From Stramenopiles sp. TOSAG23-2 (taxonomy: Eukaryota; Sar): a stretch of DNA of 40,613 nucleotides. The position numbers and the translations under genes were made by a program. Every line of letters starts with the position of its first letter. The first letter of the stretch is position 1. The notes under the pieces are model-generated. The model was not told where the DNA came from. It was given only the letters and a program-made list of their open reading frames with translations, and made no database searches. Below are positions 1 to 8,752 of this stretch, piece by piece. The stretch lies in NCBI GenBank assembly GCA_900128395.1, contig LT649309.1, forward strand, positions 1 through 40,613, written 5' to 3'.

Positions 1-130
1 TAAATGAAAGAGGTCCTCCTTCATAAAGTTGTAAATCACATTCTTTAATCAATCTAAATGTTTTCTCATTGTCATTATCCAATTTAACTTTCAATTTTCC
101 ATCCTTACGGGAGGGCACCTCAATAACCAT
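1..130 (-). CDS. N-terminal fragment of an unidentified protein
   Basis: A minus-strand reading frame starts with ATG at 130-128 and stays open to the window edge, giving about 43 residues that begin MVIEVPSRKDGKLKVK and continue with a charged stretch ending near YEGGPLSF. The codon use and amino-acid mix look like a real protein, and the gap of roughly 340 bases to the next gene matches spacing elsewhere in the window. The 3' part lies outside, so neither length nor function can be judged. I do not recognise the family. It could also be a first exon. Confidence 0.5.
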   Translation of the reverse strand, partial: MVIEVPSRKDGKLKVKLDNDNEKTFRLIKECDLQLYEGGPLSF

Positions 131-471
131 ATATATGATAAATAAAATGCATATTGAAAAAAAATATTATGATATATATGTGAGTATATATATATAAATC
201 ATATTAATATATATCATATCAATTTTTAAAAATATATTTTTAAAAAACGAACTTCGTACGAACGTATAAGTTTCATATACTGATACGAGAAGTGTAGTAG
301 GATAGAAAATATTATTCTTGAGATTGAGTATTGAGCATATATATATATTACTTAGCACGGGAAGTAAAATATTATTATAACACTTAGATTTTTAAACAAT
401 CATAAAAAATTAATACGATCATACACATAAAAATATATACACCTGTTGCTTCCGTAACTTTTTTTTACACC
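131..471. other. Intergenic, AT-rich, with TACGAA/TTCGTA palindrome
   Basis: This spacer lies 3' of the glycosyltransferase and 5' of the fragment at 1-130. It is almost pure A and T except for a cluster at 247-265 in which ACGAACTTCGTA (247-258) is followed at once by another CGAACGT. ACGAA and TTCGT are inverted around a single C. The same 12-mer recurs at 9492-9503. A 63-codon open frame at 167-358 is low-complexity and not supported as a gene. Confidence 0.5.
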
Positions 472-2349
472 CTACAATTCTTTCTTCGCTTGTCTCCTTT
501 TTTCCATATCGTTTACATGATTTGGCCACCAAGATCCTGAAAAATGATGCATGGCAAATGAATTTGGAAATTTCGTATCGCAATTATTTAATTTAGTACA
601 TTCATATGAATTTACTTCTCGTAATTCAACATTTAAGTCATCAGCGGTAAATGGATAAAGTAATTCAACTTCACCTAATGTATATTTTAAAATACGCATA
701 TTTGAGCGTGGATATAAACCTTGATACATTTTCGCAACACTAGTCAACATGACTGGCCCAGTGGACTGTAAAACATCAAGCATTACTGGTTTACCTACAT
801 TGTCATCCTCCCGTCTTATTACTTCATGAATAACTAACCAATAAAATGGATGTCTTGGCGCGGATCCCAATACGGCACAGTTAATGGTTGCTGTAGCTCC
901 TTCTTCAGATAATAATACAGATGGTCCAGCATATCTATTGTTGTAACCATTTTCATGGCTATCAGAGGAAAAAACCAATGGATCAATAGGACGAAATGCT
1001 TCAAAATCCATATCCACATATACACCACCATACAAAAACATGATTAAATATCGTGCAAAATCGATTTTTTTAATTAATGCATCAAATGAATTAAAAACAT
1101 TTAAAAAATCTGGAAAATAATCCTCAATCATTTTTACAATTTGTGGTTCATCCCATAAGCGATAATGCCAATCTGGATGATGTGTTTTCCATGTTTCAGA
1201 CCATTTTAAAAAATTTGTTCGTCTCCAATCTGGTTGATTATACATATCTTCGCCATAAACAATCTTTGACTTTTCAATTAAATCATCTAAACCTTGCCAC
1301 CATATTTGATGCAATATTCGTGGTATTGGTTTATTCCAATGGTGAAATTCTCTTCTTAACATTAAAGCATTATTATTATTTTTATGAACGTGACGATTAA
1401 GAGTTTGTTGATTTAATTTAAGTAATTTATTTTTTAATAACATAGTTATATTGCTATCGTCTGCCCATGTGTCATATGGAAAACCAGGAAAACGATCGTT
1501 AATTGAAAATATAGAATCTTCATAAAATTCACTACGTAATTTATCGATGACAATTGATTTCGTATTTGAGATTCTCCAACCATCTTGTGCATCTTTTGCA
1601 TTTGGATTGACAGTTGCCCATACGCGTAGTATGTACACCCCTGTTTTATTTGGAAACTTTACAGCTGGTATAGGTTGACTCATGCTGTAACAGCTAGTAG
1701 TTCTTGCTTGTTTTAAATGACTATAACCAACTTGTGTTAGTTCATAACATGTTCTAGTCGTACTTGTAGCATCAAAATTATCAGCTATTTCAACACCTAC
1801 ACTTACAGTCATAAATGTACTCGCACGAGCTCCATTGACAGGCCAATTTAAATTCAATTTCAAACCACCATTACTATGAATTACTCCAGGATGATTTACA
1901 ACATATTCAGGAGACAGATTCTTTTCTTCTAGGAGTGTTGTTAACGATGGATGTAATGGTGGCTCCTGTCTTTTATTTAATAAATATTTGTAATCAGTCG
2001 TTTCTATACTACATCTAGAAAATTTGGATATAATACCAGCATATTGACGAGTATGTTTTAAATTTTCACCCGGCTTATATACCACAGTGGAATGCACACA
2101 TGTTGACGATGACATAGACCAGACACAATAATCATCATCTTCTTGAATAGGAACACACAAATTACATGTTTGGCGTAGTTTACATATTGTTTGAACATCA
2201 TTGGCTATGTTATTATATTTATCACGTATTATATTTGATATTGAAGAAGAGATGAAAGAATGTAATAATACGAAACGAAATAAAAATTGAAAACATCTAT
2301 ATAAATTATAATATTTTACTTGATATAAATGGTTACCATTAGTATTCAT
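472..2349 (-). CDS. GT32-family (OCH1-like) glycosyltransferase, type II membrane protein
   Basis: The protein has 625 residues. A hydrophobic segment at about residues 20-40 fits a signal anchor, placing the catalytic part in the Golgi or ER lumen. A cysteine-rich patch at about 56-84 (C-x5-C-x2-C, then a CVW motif) resembles a PSI-like module. Residues 155-270 look like a beta-sandwich. The catalytic domain at about 340-610 carries PRILHQIWW (343-351), the DFARYLIMFLYGGVYVDMD block with the DxD metal/nucleotide-sugar site (DMD, 446-448), and HHFSGSWW (601-608), all typical of the 'glycosyltransferase sugar-binding region containing DXD' family. GT32 enzymes transfer mannose or other hexoses to glycans or lipids; donor and acceptor cannot be read from the sequence. 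The extra N-terminal modules make it longer than yeast OCH1-type enzymes. Stop codon is TAG. The start was chosen because it places the anchor near the N-terminus. Confidence 0.88.
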   Translation of the reverse strand: MNTNGNHLYQVKYYNLYRCFQFLFRFVLLHSFISSSISNIIRDKYNNIANDVQTICKLRQTCNLCVPIQEDDDYCVWSMSSSTCVHSTVVYKPGENLKHTRQYAGIISKFSRCSIETTDYKYLLNKRQEPPLHPSLTTLLEEKNLSPEYVVNHPGVIHSNGGLKLNLNWPVNGARASTFMTVSVGVEIADNFDATSTTRTCYELTQVGYSHLKQARTTSCYSMSQPIPAVKFPNKTGVYILRVWATVNPNAKDAQDGWRISNTKSIVIDKLRSEFYEDSIFSINDRFPGFPYDTWADDSNITMLLKNKLLKLNQQTLNRHVHKNNNNALMLRREFHHWNKPIPRILHQIWWQGLDDLIEKSKIVYGEDMYNQPDWRRTNFLKWSETWKTHHPDWHYRLWDEPQIVKMIEDYFPDFLNVFNSFDALIKKIDFARYLIMFLYGGVYVDMDFEAFRPIDPLVFSSDSHENGYNNRYAGPSVLLSEEGATATINCAVLGSAPRHPFYWLVIHEVIRREDDNVGKPVMLDVLQSTGPVMLTSVAKMYQGLYPRSNMRILKYTLGEVELLYPFTADDLNVELREVNSYECTKLNNCDTKFPNSFAMHHFSGSWWPNHVNDMEKRRQAKKEL

Positions 2350-2913
2350 TATTTTTGAAGATGAAGAAGACGATATACGCGTTTGTCTTATGATGATATA
2401 TATATATTGTATGTACAGAAACTATACTAATATATTAATACATTTATATATCTATAATAGGAGTTAGTTATAAATTATATAAATATATATATTCAATATA
2501 TTCAATAATCGTATACATATAGTGCTATACCATGTGAGATGTGGTAATAAAATAATATGTATTTGATATTATATTACCTGGTATTTATCCTGTCTGTCGT
2601 GCTGTGTCGTCTGCTACTTTTAGACTTCATACAGATTCTTCCCTTAAATATAATAAAGCTGTCCTGCTCTTCTTCTTTTCTTGGTTCTTTTTGACGCAAT
2701 GTGCCAATATGTTTTAATAATACATAATCATATAGTTTAAGTTTGTTATTATCATATGATATGTTATCATATGATACAAGATGGGTGTTTCTATTATATT
2801 TTACTAGCACAAAAAGAGAGAGTTGGACATACAACTTTTATGCTTTATATAATATATTTTGTATGTACATGTATATATATATATATATATATTACATAGT
2901 AGACATATTAATA
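2350..2913. promoter_or_regulatory. Intergenic: 5' region of the GT32 gene, 3' region of NSA2
   Basis: AT-rich spacer. A GC-richer island at about 2577-2614 contains ACCTGGTAT followed by repeats of CTGTC/CGTCTGCT, similar in wording to 18434-18463 in another 5' spacer. At 2749-2775 the sequence TTATCATATGAT occurs twice, 15 bases apart, and each copy is itself partly palindromic. A (TA)n run lies at about 2874-2891. No supported gene: the 86-codon frame at 2574-2834 has no recognisable protein character. Confidence 0.4.
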
Positions 2914-3696
2914 TTACACCAACAATACCGCATTTATACACCCATCCAATTCAGGATTATTAGTTACTTGAGCATATTTACCCCAAACAACTTTACCAGT
3001 TGTTGTAACTAAACCTAATTCACTAACATTAACTTCGATCACTGTACCTTTTGTAATTACGCCTAATTGTGTATACATAGTACTTTGTGGATTTTTTTTC
3101 ACACCTAATATATCCAAATGAAAAGTTGCTTGTAATTCTGGATGGCAAACATGTGCTTTTTTAAATCTCAAACCTGTTGGACGTATAAAACGTTCATATT
3201 TTGGAGGTTTACGAGTAAAGCCTTCACCAACAAATGTAACTTTTGTAATCATACGTTTCCATGCTTTCTTTTTACGCTTACCTGTTTTAATAACCTTAAA
3301 AACTTCTTCATCTGCCATTGCACGTACTTTTGGCAATGGAACAGACCATTTCCCTGCCTTTTCCTTTCTCTTCTGTTTGACAGTATTTGACAATACCTTT
3401 GCCCGAGAAACCTTTTCTCTATCTAATAAATATGCAGGTACAGCACCTTTTGGTGCAGAGTCCTCTGTTGAGTGTTTATTTTTACGTTCTTTATGTTGTG
3501 CAATAGTTTTTTTCATTTGAATCTTTTCTTTCCTACGTCTCTCGTTCAGTAATTTAGCACGCAAACCATGGCTACGCCTTGCTATTAATGCACGAGTATG
3601 TGCTTCACGCGCTTGCTTTTTCCTAGTTCTTTCCGCATGATCTAAACGTTTACCATGTCTTTTTTGGTATAATTCAATATGTTCGTTTTGTGGCAT
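2914..3696 (-). CDS. NSA2: Ribosome biogenesis protein NSA2 homologue
   Basis: This 260-residue protein has the same length as human NSA2 (TINP1). It starts [19 protein letters not shown], the highly conserved NSA2 N-terminus, followed by a very basic helical region (residues 20-75) and a C-terminal S8e-like beta domain (about 150-260) including [19 protein letters not shown] and the closing stretch [25 protein letters not shown]2 is a nucleolar assembly factor of the pre-60S ribosomal particle, needed for processing of 27S pre-rRNA. Every expected block is present and there is no intron. It is divergent to the La gene, another RNA-maturation gene, across a 980-base spacer, so the two may share regulation. 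Confidence 0.95.
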   Translation of the reverse strand: MPQNEHIELYQKRHGKRLDHAERTRKKQAREAHTRALIARRSHGLRAKLLNERRRKEKIQMKKTIAQHKERKNKHSTEDSAPKGAVPAYLLDREKVSRAKVLSNTVKQKRKEKAGKWSVPLPKVRAMADEEVFKVIKTGKRKKKAWKRMITKVTFVGEGFTRKPPKYERFIRPTGLRFKKAHVCHPELQATFHLDILGVKKNPQSTMYTQLGVITKGTVIEVNVSELGLVTTTGKVVWGKYAQVTNNPELDGCINAVLLV

Positions 3697-4678
3697 GGTT
3701 AATATTGGCTTGTTGTTGCAATATTATATATAGTATATATAATAATGTATTTGATGTGTAACTACTATTAATATATATATATTCACAAAAAAAAATGGAA
3801 GACGATGTTAAAATAATAATAACAATATAATAATAATAAAAACAAGAAAATAATAAACAAGAAATTATGATATGATTAGTAAATGTTATCAATGTATTAC
3901 TACGTTAATGTGTATATTATTGATATCTATAACTATGTGTGAGTACATCCTTGTTGATATATTATAAAAAGAAACCTAGATAGATAGCTCTCTATTTAAC
4001 TATGATGTGTATGCTCTCTCTGGTACTATCTAGACTATAGACTAAAAAGACACACAGTACAGGGTACAGGGTACAGGATGAGTGGTGAGGTGGTCCTATA
4101 TGTCATATTTATAAGATATATTAAGGATTTCTTGTATTTCCTAAACAAATATCTGACAGATTGTCTGTGTCTAGCAAGCCCATATATTATAGGTAAGCCA
4201 GTATACATGTCAGAGGCTATGTTAGACGACTAGTTGTTATATTTTATCACAGGAGTGTGACACATCCCCTTAATTTTCTCCAACCATCTCGAACGATCTC
4301 GTCTTGATTCTTCCTTCCTCACTTTAACGAGAGCCATCCAATATAATACAGCTACGCACTTACGAGGATACAAACATAACTATACTACATACTGTCTGTA
4401 TAGCTGGGCCAGCAAGCTATAAGGCAACACTGGTATAATATTATTTCCATCCTAATCAATCCTATCCACAACTTAAACCAATAATATCTATAATATATAT
4501 AATCTATATATTATATCAAGATATTAAAACAATTATCACTGGAACGTAGATGTACATGGGAACAACACATATACGTACATATAGACATATAATTATCAAA
4601 CAAAAATATTAACAATTGTTATAATTATCACTATATATATACATATAATAAATAAATACGTCATTAATACAAACAAAT
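3697..4678. promoter_or_regulatory. Divergent intergenic region between NSA2 and La
   Basis: Both flanking genes start here, so the region should hold two promoters. It is AT-rich with GC-richer patches: three close copies of GTACAGG at about 4057-4078, CTGACAGATTGTCTG at about 4154-4168, and AGCTGGGCCAGCAAGCT at 4402-4418. CCAG/CTGG and CAGC words recur in other 5' spacers of the window. No TATA box can be singled out because TATA is everywhere. No protein-coding gene was seen. Confidence 0.4.
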
Positions 4679-5839
4679 ATGTCGTCAACTACTGCAACAA
4701 ATGAAGAAAATGGCAAACCATTAGAAAGATCAGAAGATGAAGAAGCTAAAATTGCATTGGAAGCTGCAAAAGCAGCTGCTGCTTCAATAACCTCAGAAAA
4801 AGAACGCTTGGCAAATGAATTGAAAGATGATGCAAAGAAGCAACAAGAAGCTGAGAAAGATATGTCAACAAGCGATTTAAAAGCATTGAAACAATTGGAA
4901 TTCTACTTTTCAGATTCAAACTTTAGACGGGATAATTTTTTACGTGGAAAAGCAGACGAAAACGAAGAAGGTTTTGTTGAAATTGCTGTATTATTAACTT
5001 TTAACCGTTTAAAACAATTATGCAACGATGCGGAGCAAATCGCAACCATTGCAAGTATTTCCGCAAAATTAATTGTATCAGAAGATAAAACAATGATTCG
5101 TAGAAGAATTAAGCTTTCAAGTGCTGATAATAGCAAATTTCGTACAATGTATGCTTCTGGTGTTCCAACTACGGAAACGTTAGATTCTTTAATTGAGTTA
5201 TTTAGTCATACAAATACCTTGACCGTATTAAGCGTACGTATGCGTCGTGACAGGCAGACGAAAGAATTCAATGGTACTGTATTTGTTGAATATGATACGG
5301 AAACCGCATGTAAACAGGCTGTAAGTGACGAGGTTGAATTTAAAGTAAACGATGTAGCATTGTCAACACAATTATTGACAACGTATTTAAAAGAACGACG
5401 TGATACTACACCAAGAAGAAATAACAATAACAATAACAATCGTGATAGCAATACAAAGAAAAGAAAAGAGAAAGATGGTAAAAAACCTGTTGCAAACTTT
5501 CAAATTGCTGAAGGTACATGTCTATACCTTGAAGGAGTTGCCCCACAAGATGTTGATCGTGAAGGCATGAAAGAATTATTTGGCAAACATGGATCTGTTG
5601 TATACGTCGACTTTCAACGTGGTGATGTCAGTGCACATGTACGAATGGAAACAAAAGAGGAAACAACTAAAATTATGGAAGCATATGGTGCAACAAAAGA
5701 TGATTTTCAATTAGGTGGGCAAACATTTGAAATGAAATTATTAGTTGGTGATGATGAAAAAGCATATATGGAAAAAGTTGAAGCTGGAAGACGTGAAAGA
5801 AGAGAACGTTCAAATCAAAACAAACGTCGTAGATATTAA
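4679..5839 (+). CDS. La protein (La motif, RRM1, C-terminal xRRM-like domain)
   Basis: The 386-residue protein has an acidic, alanine-rich N-terminal extension (1-60) and then the La motif (about 65-150), with LKALKQLEFYFSDSNFRRDNFLR carrying the conserved aromatic and basic residues that bind 3'-UUU-OH. RRM1 follows at about 158-235, with FNGTVFVEYDT as RNP1-like strand. An Asn- and Lys-rich linker holds a basic nuclear-localisation-like stretch (about 245-265), and a second RRM-like domain lies at about 275-370 (VYVDFQRGD, LLVGDDEKAYMEKV). A basic tail ends KRRRY. The order and length (human La is 408 residues) fit genuine La, which protects the 3' ends of new RNA polymerase III transcripts in the nucleus. 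The La-related LARP7 family has the same domain order, but the match of the C-terminal domain to La RRM2 is better. Confidence 0.9.
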   Translation: MSSTTATNEENGKPLERSEDEEAKIALEAAKAAAASITSEKERLANELKDDAKKQQEAEKDMSTSDLKALKQLEFYFSDSNFRRDNFLRGKADENEEGFVEIAVLLTFNRLKQLCNDAEQIATIASISAKLIVSEDKTMIRRRIKLSSADNSKFRTMYASGVPTTETLDSLIELFSHTNTLTVLSVRMRRDRQTKEFNGTVFVEYDTETACKQAVSDEVEFKVNDVALSTQLLTTYLKERRDTTPRRNNNNNNNRDSNTKKRKEKDGKKPVANFQIAEGTCLYLEGVAPQDVDREGMKELFGKHGSVVYVDFQRGDVSAHVRMETKEETTKIMEAYGATKDDFQLGGQTFEMKLLVGDDEKAYMEKVEAGRRERRERSNQNKRRRY

Positions 5840-6343
5840 TATGACATATATGTGTGTGAATAAAAATTTCTCCTAAAGAGTGTATATGCCTTTTCTTTTT
5901 GTAGAGAGAGTTTTTATAATTGTTTAAAAATACTAATATACTTGATAATATTAATATACTGGTAACTGGTACTGGTGTGGTATACCAGGTATAATAAGTT
6001 GTGAATATTTTTTTTGTATTTTATAGAAAAACCAGGAAAACCCCCCCCCCCCCCTTTCCCTTAATCTACTAGCTCTACCATATATATATATACTGTATAA
6101 ATCATAAGAATATCTTTTTATATACTAATAAGAATATCTTTTTATATACTAATACTATATATATATATACAAATATACATCCATCCAATGTATAGAGTGT
6201 TTAATTTGAATAAAATAAATATATCATATATATCAAATGATATATTTTGCACACACGCTATACTTTTAATATATAGCGACACACACAGTATATTATATAC
6301 ATTTTATAAATAATCATAATTAACAAAATAATTATTTTAATTA
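5840..6343. other. Intergenic 3' of La: poly-C run, 24-bp tandem duplication
   Basis: This spacer contains an ACTGG/GGTA cluster at about 5959-5990, with TACCAGGTA at 5982-5990, and a run of 14 cytosines at 6041-6054, striking in DNA this AT-rich. A perfect tandem duplication of a 24-base unit lies at 6106-6153. At about 6258-6280, GCTATA and TATAGC form a small inverted repeat. No gene was seen. Confidence 0.55.
6106..6153. repeat. Perfect tandem duplication, 24-bp unit x2
   Basis: The 24-base unit, which begins AAGAATATC and ends TACTAAT, occurs at 6106-6129 and again without a gap at 6130-6153. It is AT-rich and non-coding, most likely a slippage or repair duplication. Confidence 0.85.
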
Positions 6344-6345
6344 TA

Positions 6346-6371
6346 GAGTTATCTACATTAAAGATGGTGAA

Positions 6372-6402
<31 letters not shown>

Positions 6403-6712
6403 TTTTTTTTTTTTTTTTTTTTTTCAACTTTTTTTTTCCAGTCCTCTAGTATGGAAATAGCATTACTAGTATGGAAATACGATTACATGGACGATTTCCG
6501 GAGGATTTAAATTTTCACTCAAAACAACAAACACGCACAATGAAAAATTTAAATCCTTCCTGAAATCGTCCATGTAATGGTATTTCCATCCTAGTAATGC
6601 TATTTCTATACTAGAGGGCTGAAAAAAAAAAATTGAAAAAAAAAAAAAAAAAAAAAAAATTGAAAAAAAAAAAAAAAAAAAAAAAATTCACCATCTTTAA
6701 TGTAGATAACTC
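6346..6712. mobile_element. Snap-back inverted-repeat element (possible MITE), TA-flanked
   Basis: The two ends are exact reverse complements: GAGTTATCTACATTAAAGAT at 6346-6365 pairs with the mirror sequence ending GATAACTC at 6712, and the match runs on through GGTGAA. Inside, long T runs (6372-6397 and 6400-6424) face long A runs. About 80-90 bases of unique sequence at about 6438-6517 then pair with about 6545-6623 with a few mismatches, around an unpaired centre of roughly 30 bases. The whole 367-base unit is thus one giant hairpin, flanked on both sides by TA (6344-6345, 6713-6714). A TA target duplication and no coding capacity fit a Tc1/mariner-type MITE, but the flanking TA is also part of the palindrome, so this is inference. 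No second copy was noticed in the window. Confidence 0.65.
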
Positions 6713-6714
6713 TA

Positions 6715-6900
6715 AATTGCTGCAATTATTTTTTATTATTATTATTATTATTTTTTTTTTCAAAAAGAAGATAAAGATATGAATATAAAAGATTTGAATA
6801 TATATAGTATCCAGAGCATTAAACAATATTTATATTATATATATGTAATAGAAGCAACTCTCGTATCACCACGAAGACACGCATACACAAACACCGTACT
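6715..6900. promoter_or_regulatory. 5' region of adenylosuccinate synthetase
   Basis: These 186 bases between the hairpin element and the ATG contain an ATT trinucleotide run (about 6734-6753), T-rich tracts and a CA-rich stretch just before the start. No specific promoter element can be assigned. The hairpin element ends less than 200 bases upstream of the coding start, so it lies within likely promoter distance. Confidence 0.3.
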
Positions 6901-8256
6901 ATGTTAAAACAAGTTACGAAAAAAGCAGCTGGGATAAACTCCCGCGTATGTGCTGTTTTAGGTGGCCAATGGGGAGATGAAGGTAAAGGAAAACTAGCTG
7001 ATGTATTAGCAAAAAATTATGATATTGTTGCACGATTTAATGGTGGAAATAATGCAGGCCATACAGTAGTTGTCAATGATAAAAAATATGCATTTCATTT
7101 ATTGCCATGCGGTTTAATTTATCCACACACAACTAATATTCTAGGAAATGGCACGGTTATACATGTTCCATCTTTATTTGAGGAACTAGAGCCATTGACA
7201 GCTGATGGTCTAGAATGGGAAGGAAGATTATTATTATCAGATCGTGCTCATTTATTATTTGATATGCACCAAGCAGTTGATGGGCATCAAGAAGAAGGTC
7301 GTGGATCGAAAAATATTGGTACAACCAAAAAAGGAATTGGCCCAGCGTATGCGACAAAGGCTAACAGAAACGGGATACGTGTAGGTATGTTAAAACATTT
7401 TGATGTGTTCGAGACGCAACTACGTGAATTATTGGATTATCAACATCATTTATATGGTGTTGATGTTGATATTGAAGGGGAAGTTGATAAATATAAAAAA
7501 TATGCAGAGATTTTGTCACCATGGATAGTTGATGGTGTACATTTCATCAATCAAGCTTATGATGACGGCAAATCCATTATTGCAGAAGGGGCGAATGCTG
7601 TCATGTTAGATTTGGATTATGGTACATATCCCTTCGTCACATCGTCCACTACAAGCGTAGGAGGAATGTCTACTGGTTTAGGATTGTCACCAAATAAAAT
7701 TGAAACTGCAGTTGGTGTCATCAAAGCATATACAACTCGTGTTGGTTGGGGTCCATTTCCAACAGAGTTAACTGACGATACGTGTGGTGGTATGGTTCCT
7801 CGTGATGCACCTGGGACAGATATTGGAAGGCATTTGCAAACCGTTGGTGCAGAAATTGGTGTGACAACAGGCAGAAAAAGACGTTGTGGATGGTTGGATG
7901 TTCCAGTCATACAATATGGACATATGATCAATTCATATGGCAGTATTAATTTAACAAAGTTAGATGTCATGGATGATTTGGATGAAGTGAAACTTGGCGT
8001 TGCGTACAAAATTAATGGTCAAAGGTTATTACCTGGCCAAATGCCATCAACATTGGAAGATTTATATGCAGTTGAAGTGGAATATGAAACAATGCCAGGA
8101 TGGAAAACAGATATTTCAAAATGTAGAACATTTGAAGAATTACCTTCAGAGGCACAACATTATGTGAATAGAATTGAGGAACTTGTTGGTTGTCCTGTGA
8201 GTTTTATTGGTGTTGGTGCAGGCAGAGAAGATATGGCAGTTGCTCAATTTGTTTAA
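6901..8256 (+). CDS. Adenylosuccinate synthetase
   Basis: The enzyme condenses IMP with aspartate using GTP to make adenylosuccinate, the first committed step to AMP. The 451-residue protein carries the family signatures: the GTP-binding glycine loop GGQWGDEGKGK (about 21-31), the NGGNNAGHTVV block (about 47-57), GTTKKGIGPAYATKANRNGIR (about 140-160), AYTTRVGWGPFPTE near 278-291 and GVTTGRKRRCGWLD near 324-337. It ends in a GVGAGREDM motif. The N-terminal extension before the P-loop is only about 20 residues and not clearly a targeting peptide, so I expect a cytosolic enzyme. Between PFPTE and the TTGRKRR loop there is a stretch (CGGMVPRDAPGTD) that looks like an insertion of about ten residues relative to yeast and bacterial enzymes. 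No introns. Confidence 0.96.
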   Translation: MLKQVTKKAAGINSRVCAVLGGQWGDEGKGKLADVLAKNYDIVARFNGGNNAGHTVVVNDKKYAFHLLPCGLIYPHTTNILGNGTVIHVPSLFEELEPLTADGLEWEGRLLLSDRAHLLFDMHQAVDGHQEEGRGSKNIGTTKKGIGPAYATKANRNGIRVGMLKHFDVFETQLRELLDYQHHLYGVDVDIEGEVDKYKKYAEILSPWIVDGVHFINQAYDDGKSIIAEGANAVMLDLDYGTYPFVTSSTTSVGGMSTGLGLSPNKIETAVGVIKAYTTRVGWGPFPTELTDDTCGGMVPRDAPGTDIGRHLQTVGAEIGVTTGRKRRCGWLDVPVIQYGHMINSYGSINLTKLDVMDDLDEVKLGVAYKINGQRLLPGQMPSTLEDLYAVEVEYETMPGWKTDISKCRTFEELPSEAQHYVNRIEELVGCPVSFIGVGAGREDMAVAQFV

Positions 8257-8752
8257 TTATATATCTTATTTAAGTTATGATAAGTTGAGTAAAAAAGCAT
8301 CGATTTCAGAAATTCTTAGTAGTCGGAACACACCGACGAGTAAATTCTTGGATTCTAAATCTTAAATCATAAATCAGAGTGAATTCTCCTTGCTTAAATT
8401 CTATTTACATCAATATGGAAAAGTCTAGGACCTATAGCCTAATAGACACACTATTGCACTATTAGGCCTATACATAAGTGCATAACACAATATAAAAATA
8501 CCACAGAAATTTCTTTTAAATACAACCATTCAGATAATAATCCTTAAATTGAAATACTACAGGTAAAGAGGTGCAGAGGAGTGGTACATACGAGGTACAG
8601 TATACCACACATATATCGAAGGTTAAATCGAACATCCTTATATAAAAATAATAATACTATCTGTAGAAATATATATATATATACAATGTATATACAGAAT
8701 AATATACAAAATATACGCTAATTCCAATCGTAATACATATAAAGTACTAAAA
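8257..8752. other. Intergenic with two hairpin-capable sequences
   Basis: Tandem spacer, 3' of adenylosuccinate synthetase and 5' of NDUFAF3. GTCGG (8322-8326) and CCGAC (8333-8337) form a 5-bp stem with a six-base loop. Further on, TATAGCCTAATAG (8433-8445) pairs with CTATTAGGCCTATA (8459-8472), a 13-bp stem with one bulged G and a 13-base loop. GAGTGGTACATACGAGGTAC lies at about 8579-8598, part of the GGTAC-type words seen in other 5' spacers. No open frame of interest. Confidence 0.45.
8433..8472. repeat. Inverted repeat, 13-bp stem with one bulge
   Basis: TATAGCCTAATAG at 8433-8445 and CTATTAGGCCTATA at 8459-8472 are reverse complements apart from one extra G. The repeat lies about 180 bases after the adenylosuccinate synthetase stop, so it could sit in the 3' UTR. 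The function, if any, is unknown. Confidence 0.6.

Noticed and set aside
2574-2834. 86-codon minus-strand frame upstream of the GT32 gene
   Set aside because: No recognisable domain and mixed low-complexity composition, and it overlaps the GC-richer 5' island of the neighbouring gene.
6611-6826. 71-codon frame through the A/T runs of the snap-back element
   Set aside because: It encodes mostly Phe and Asn from homopolymers, an artefact of the T runs.
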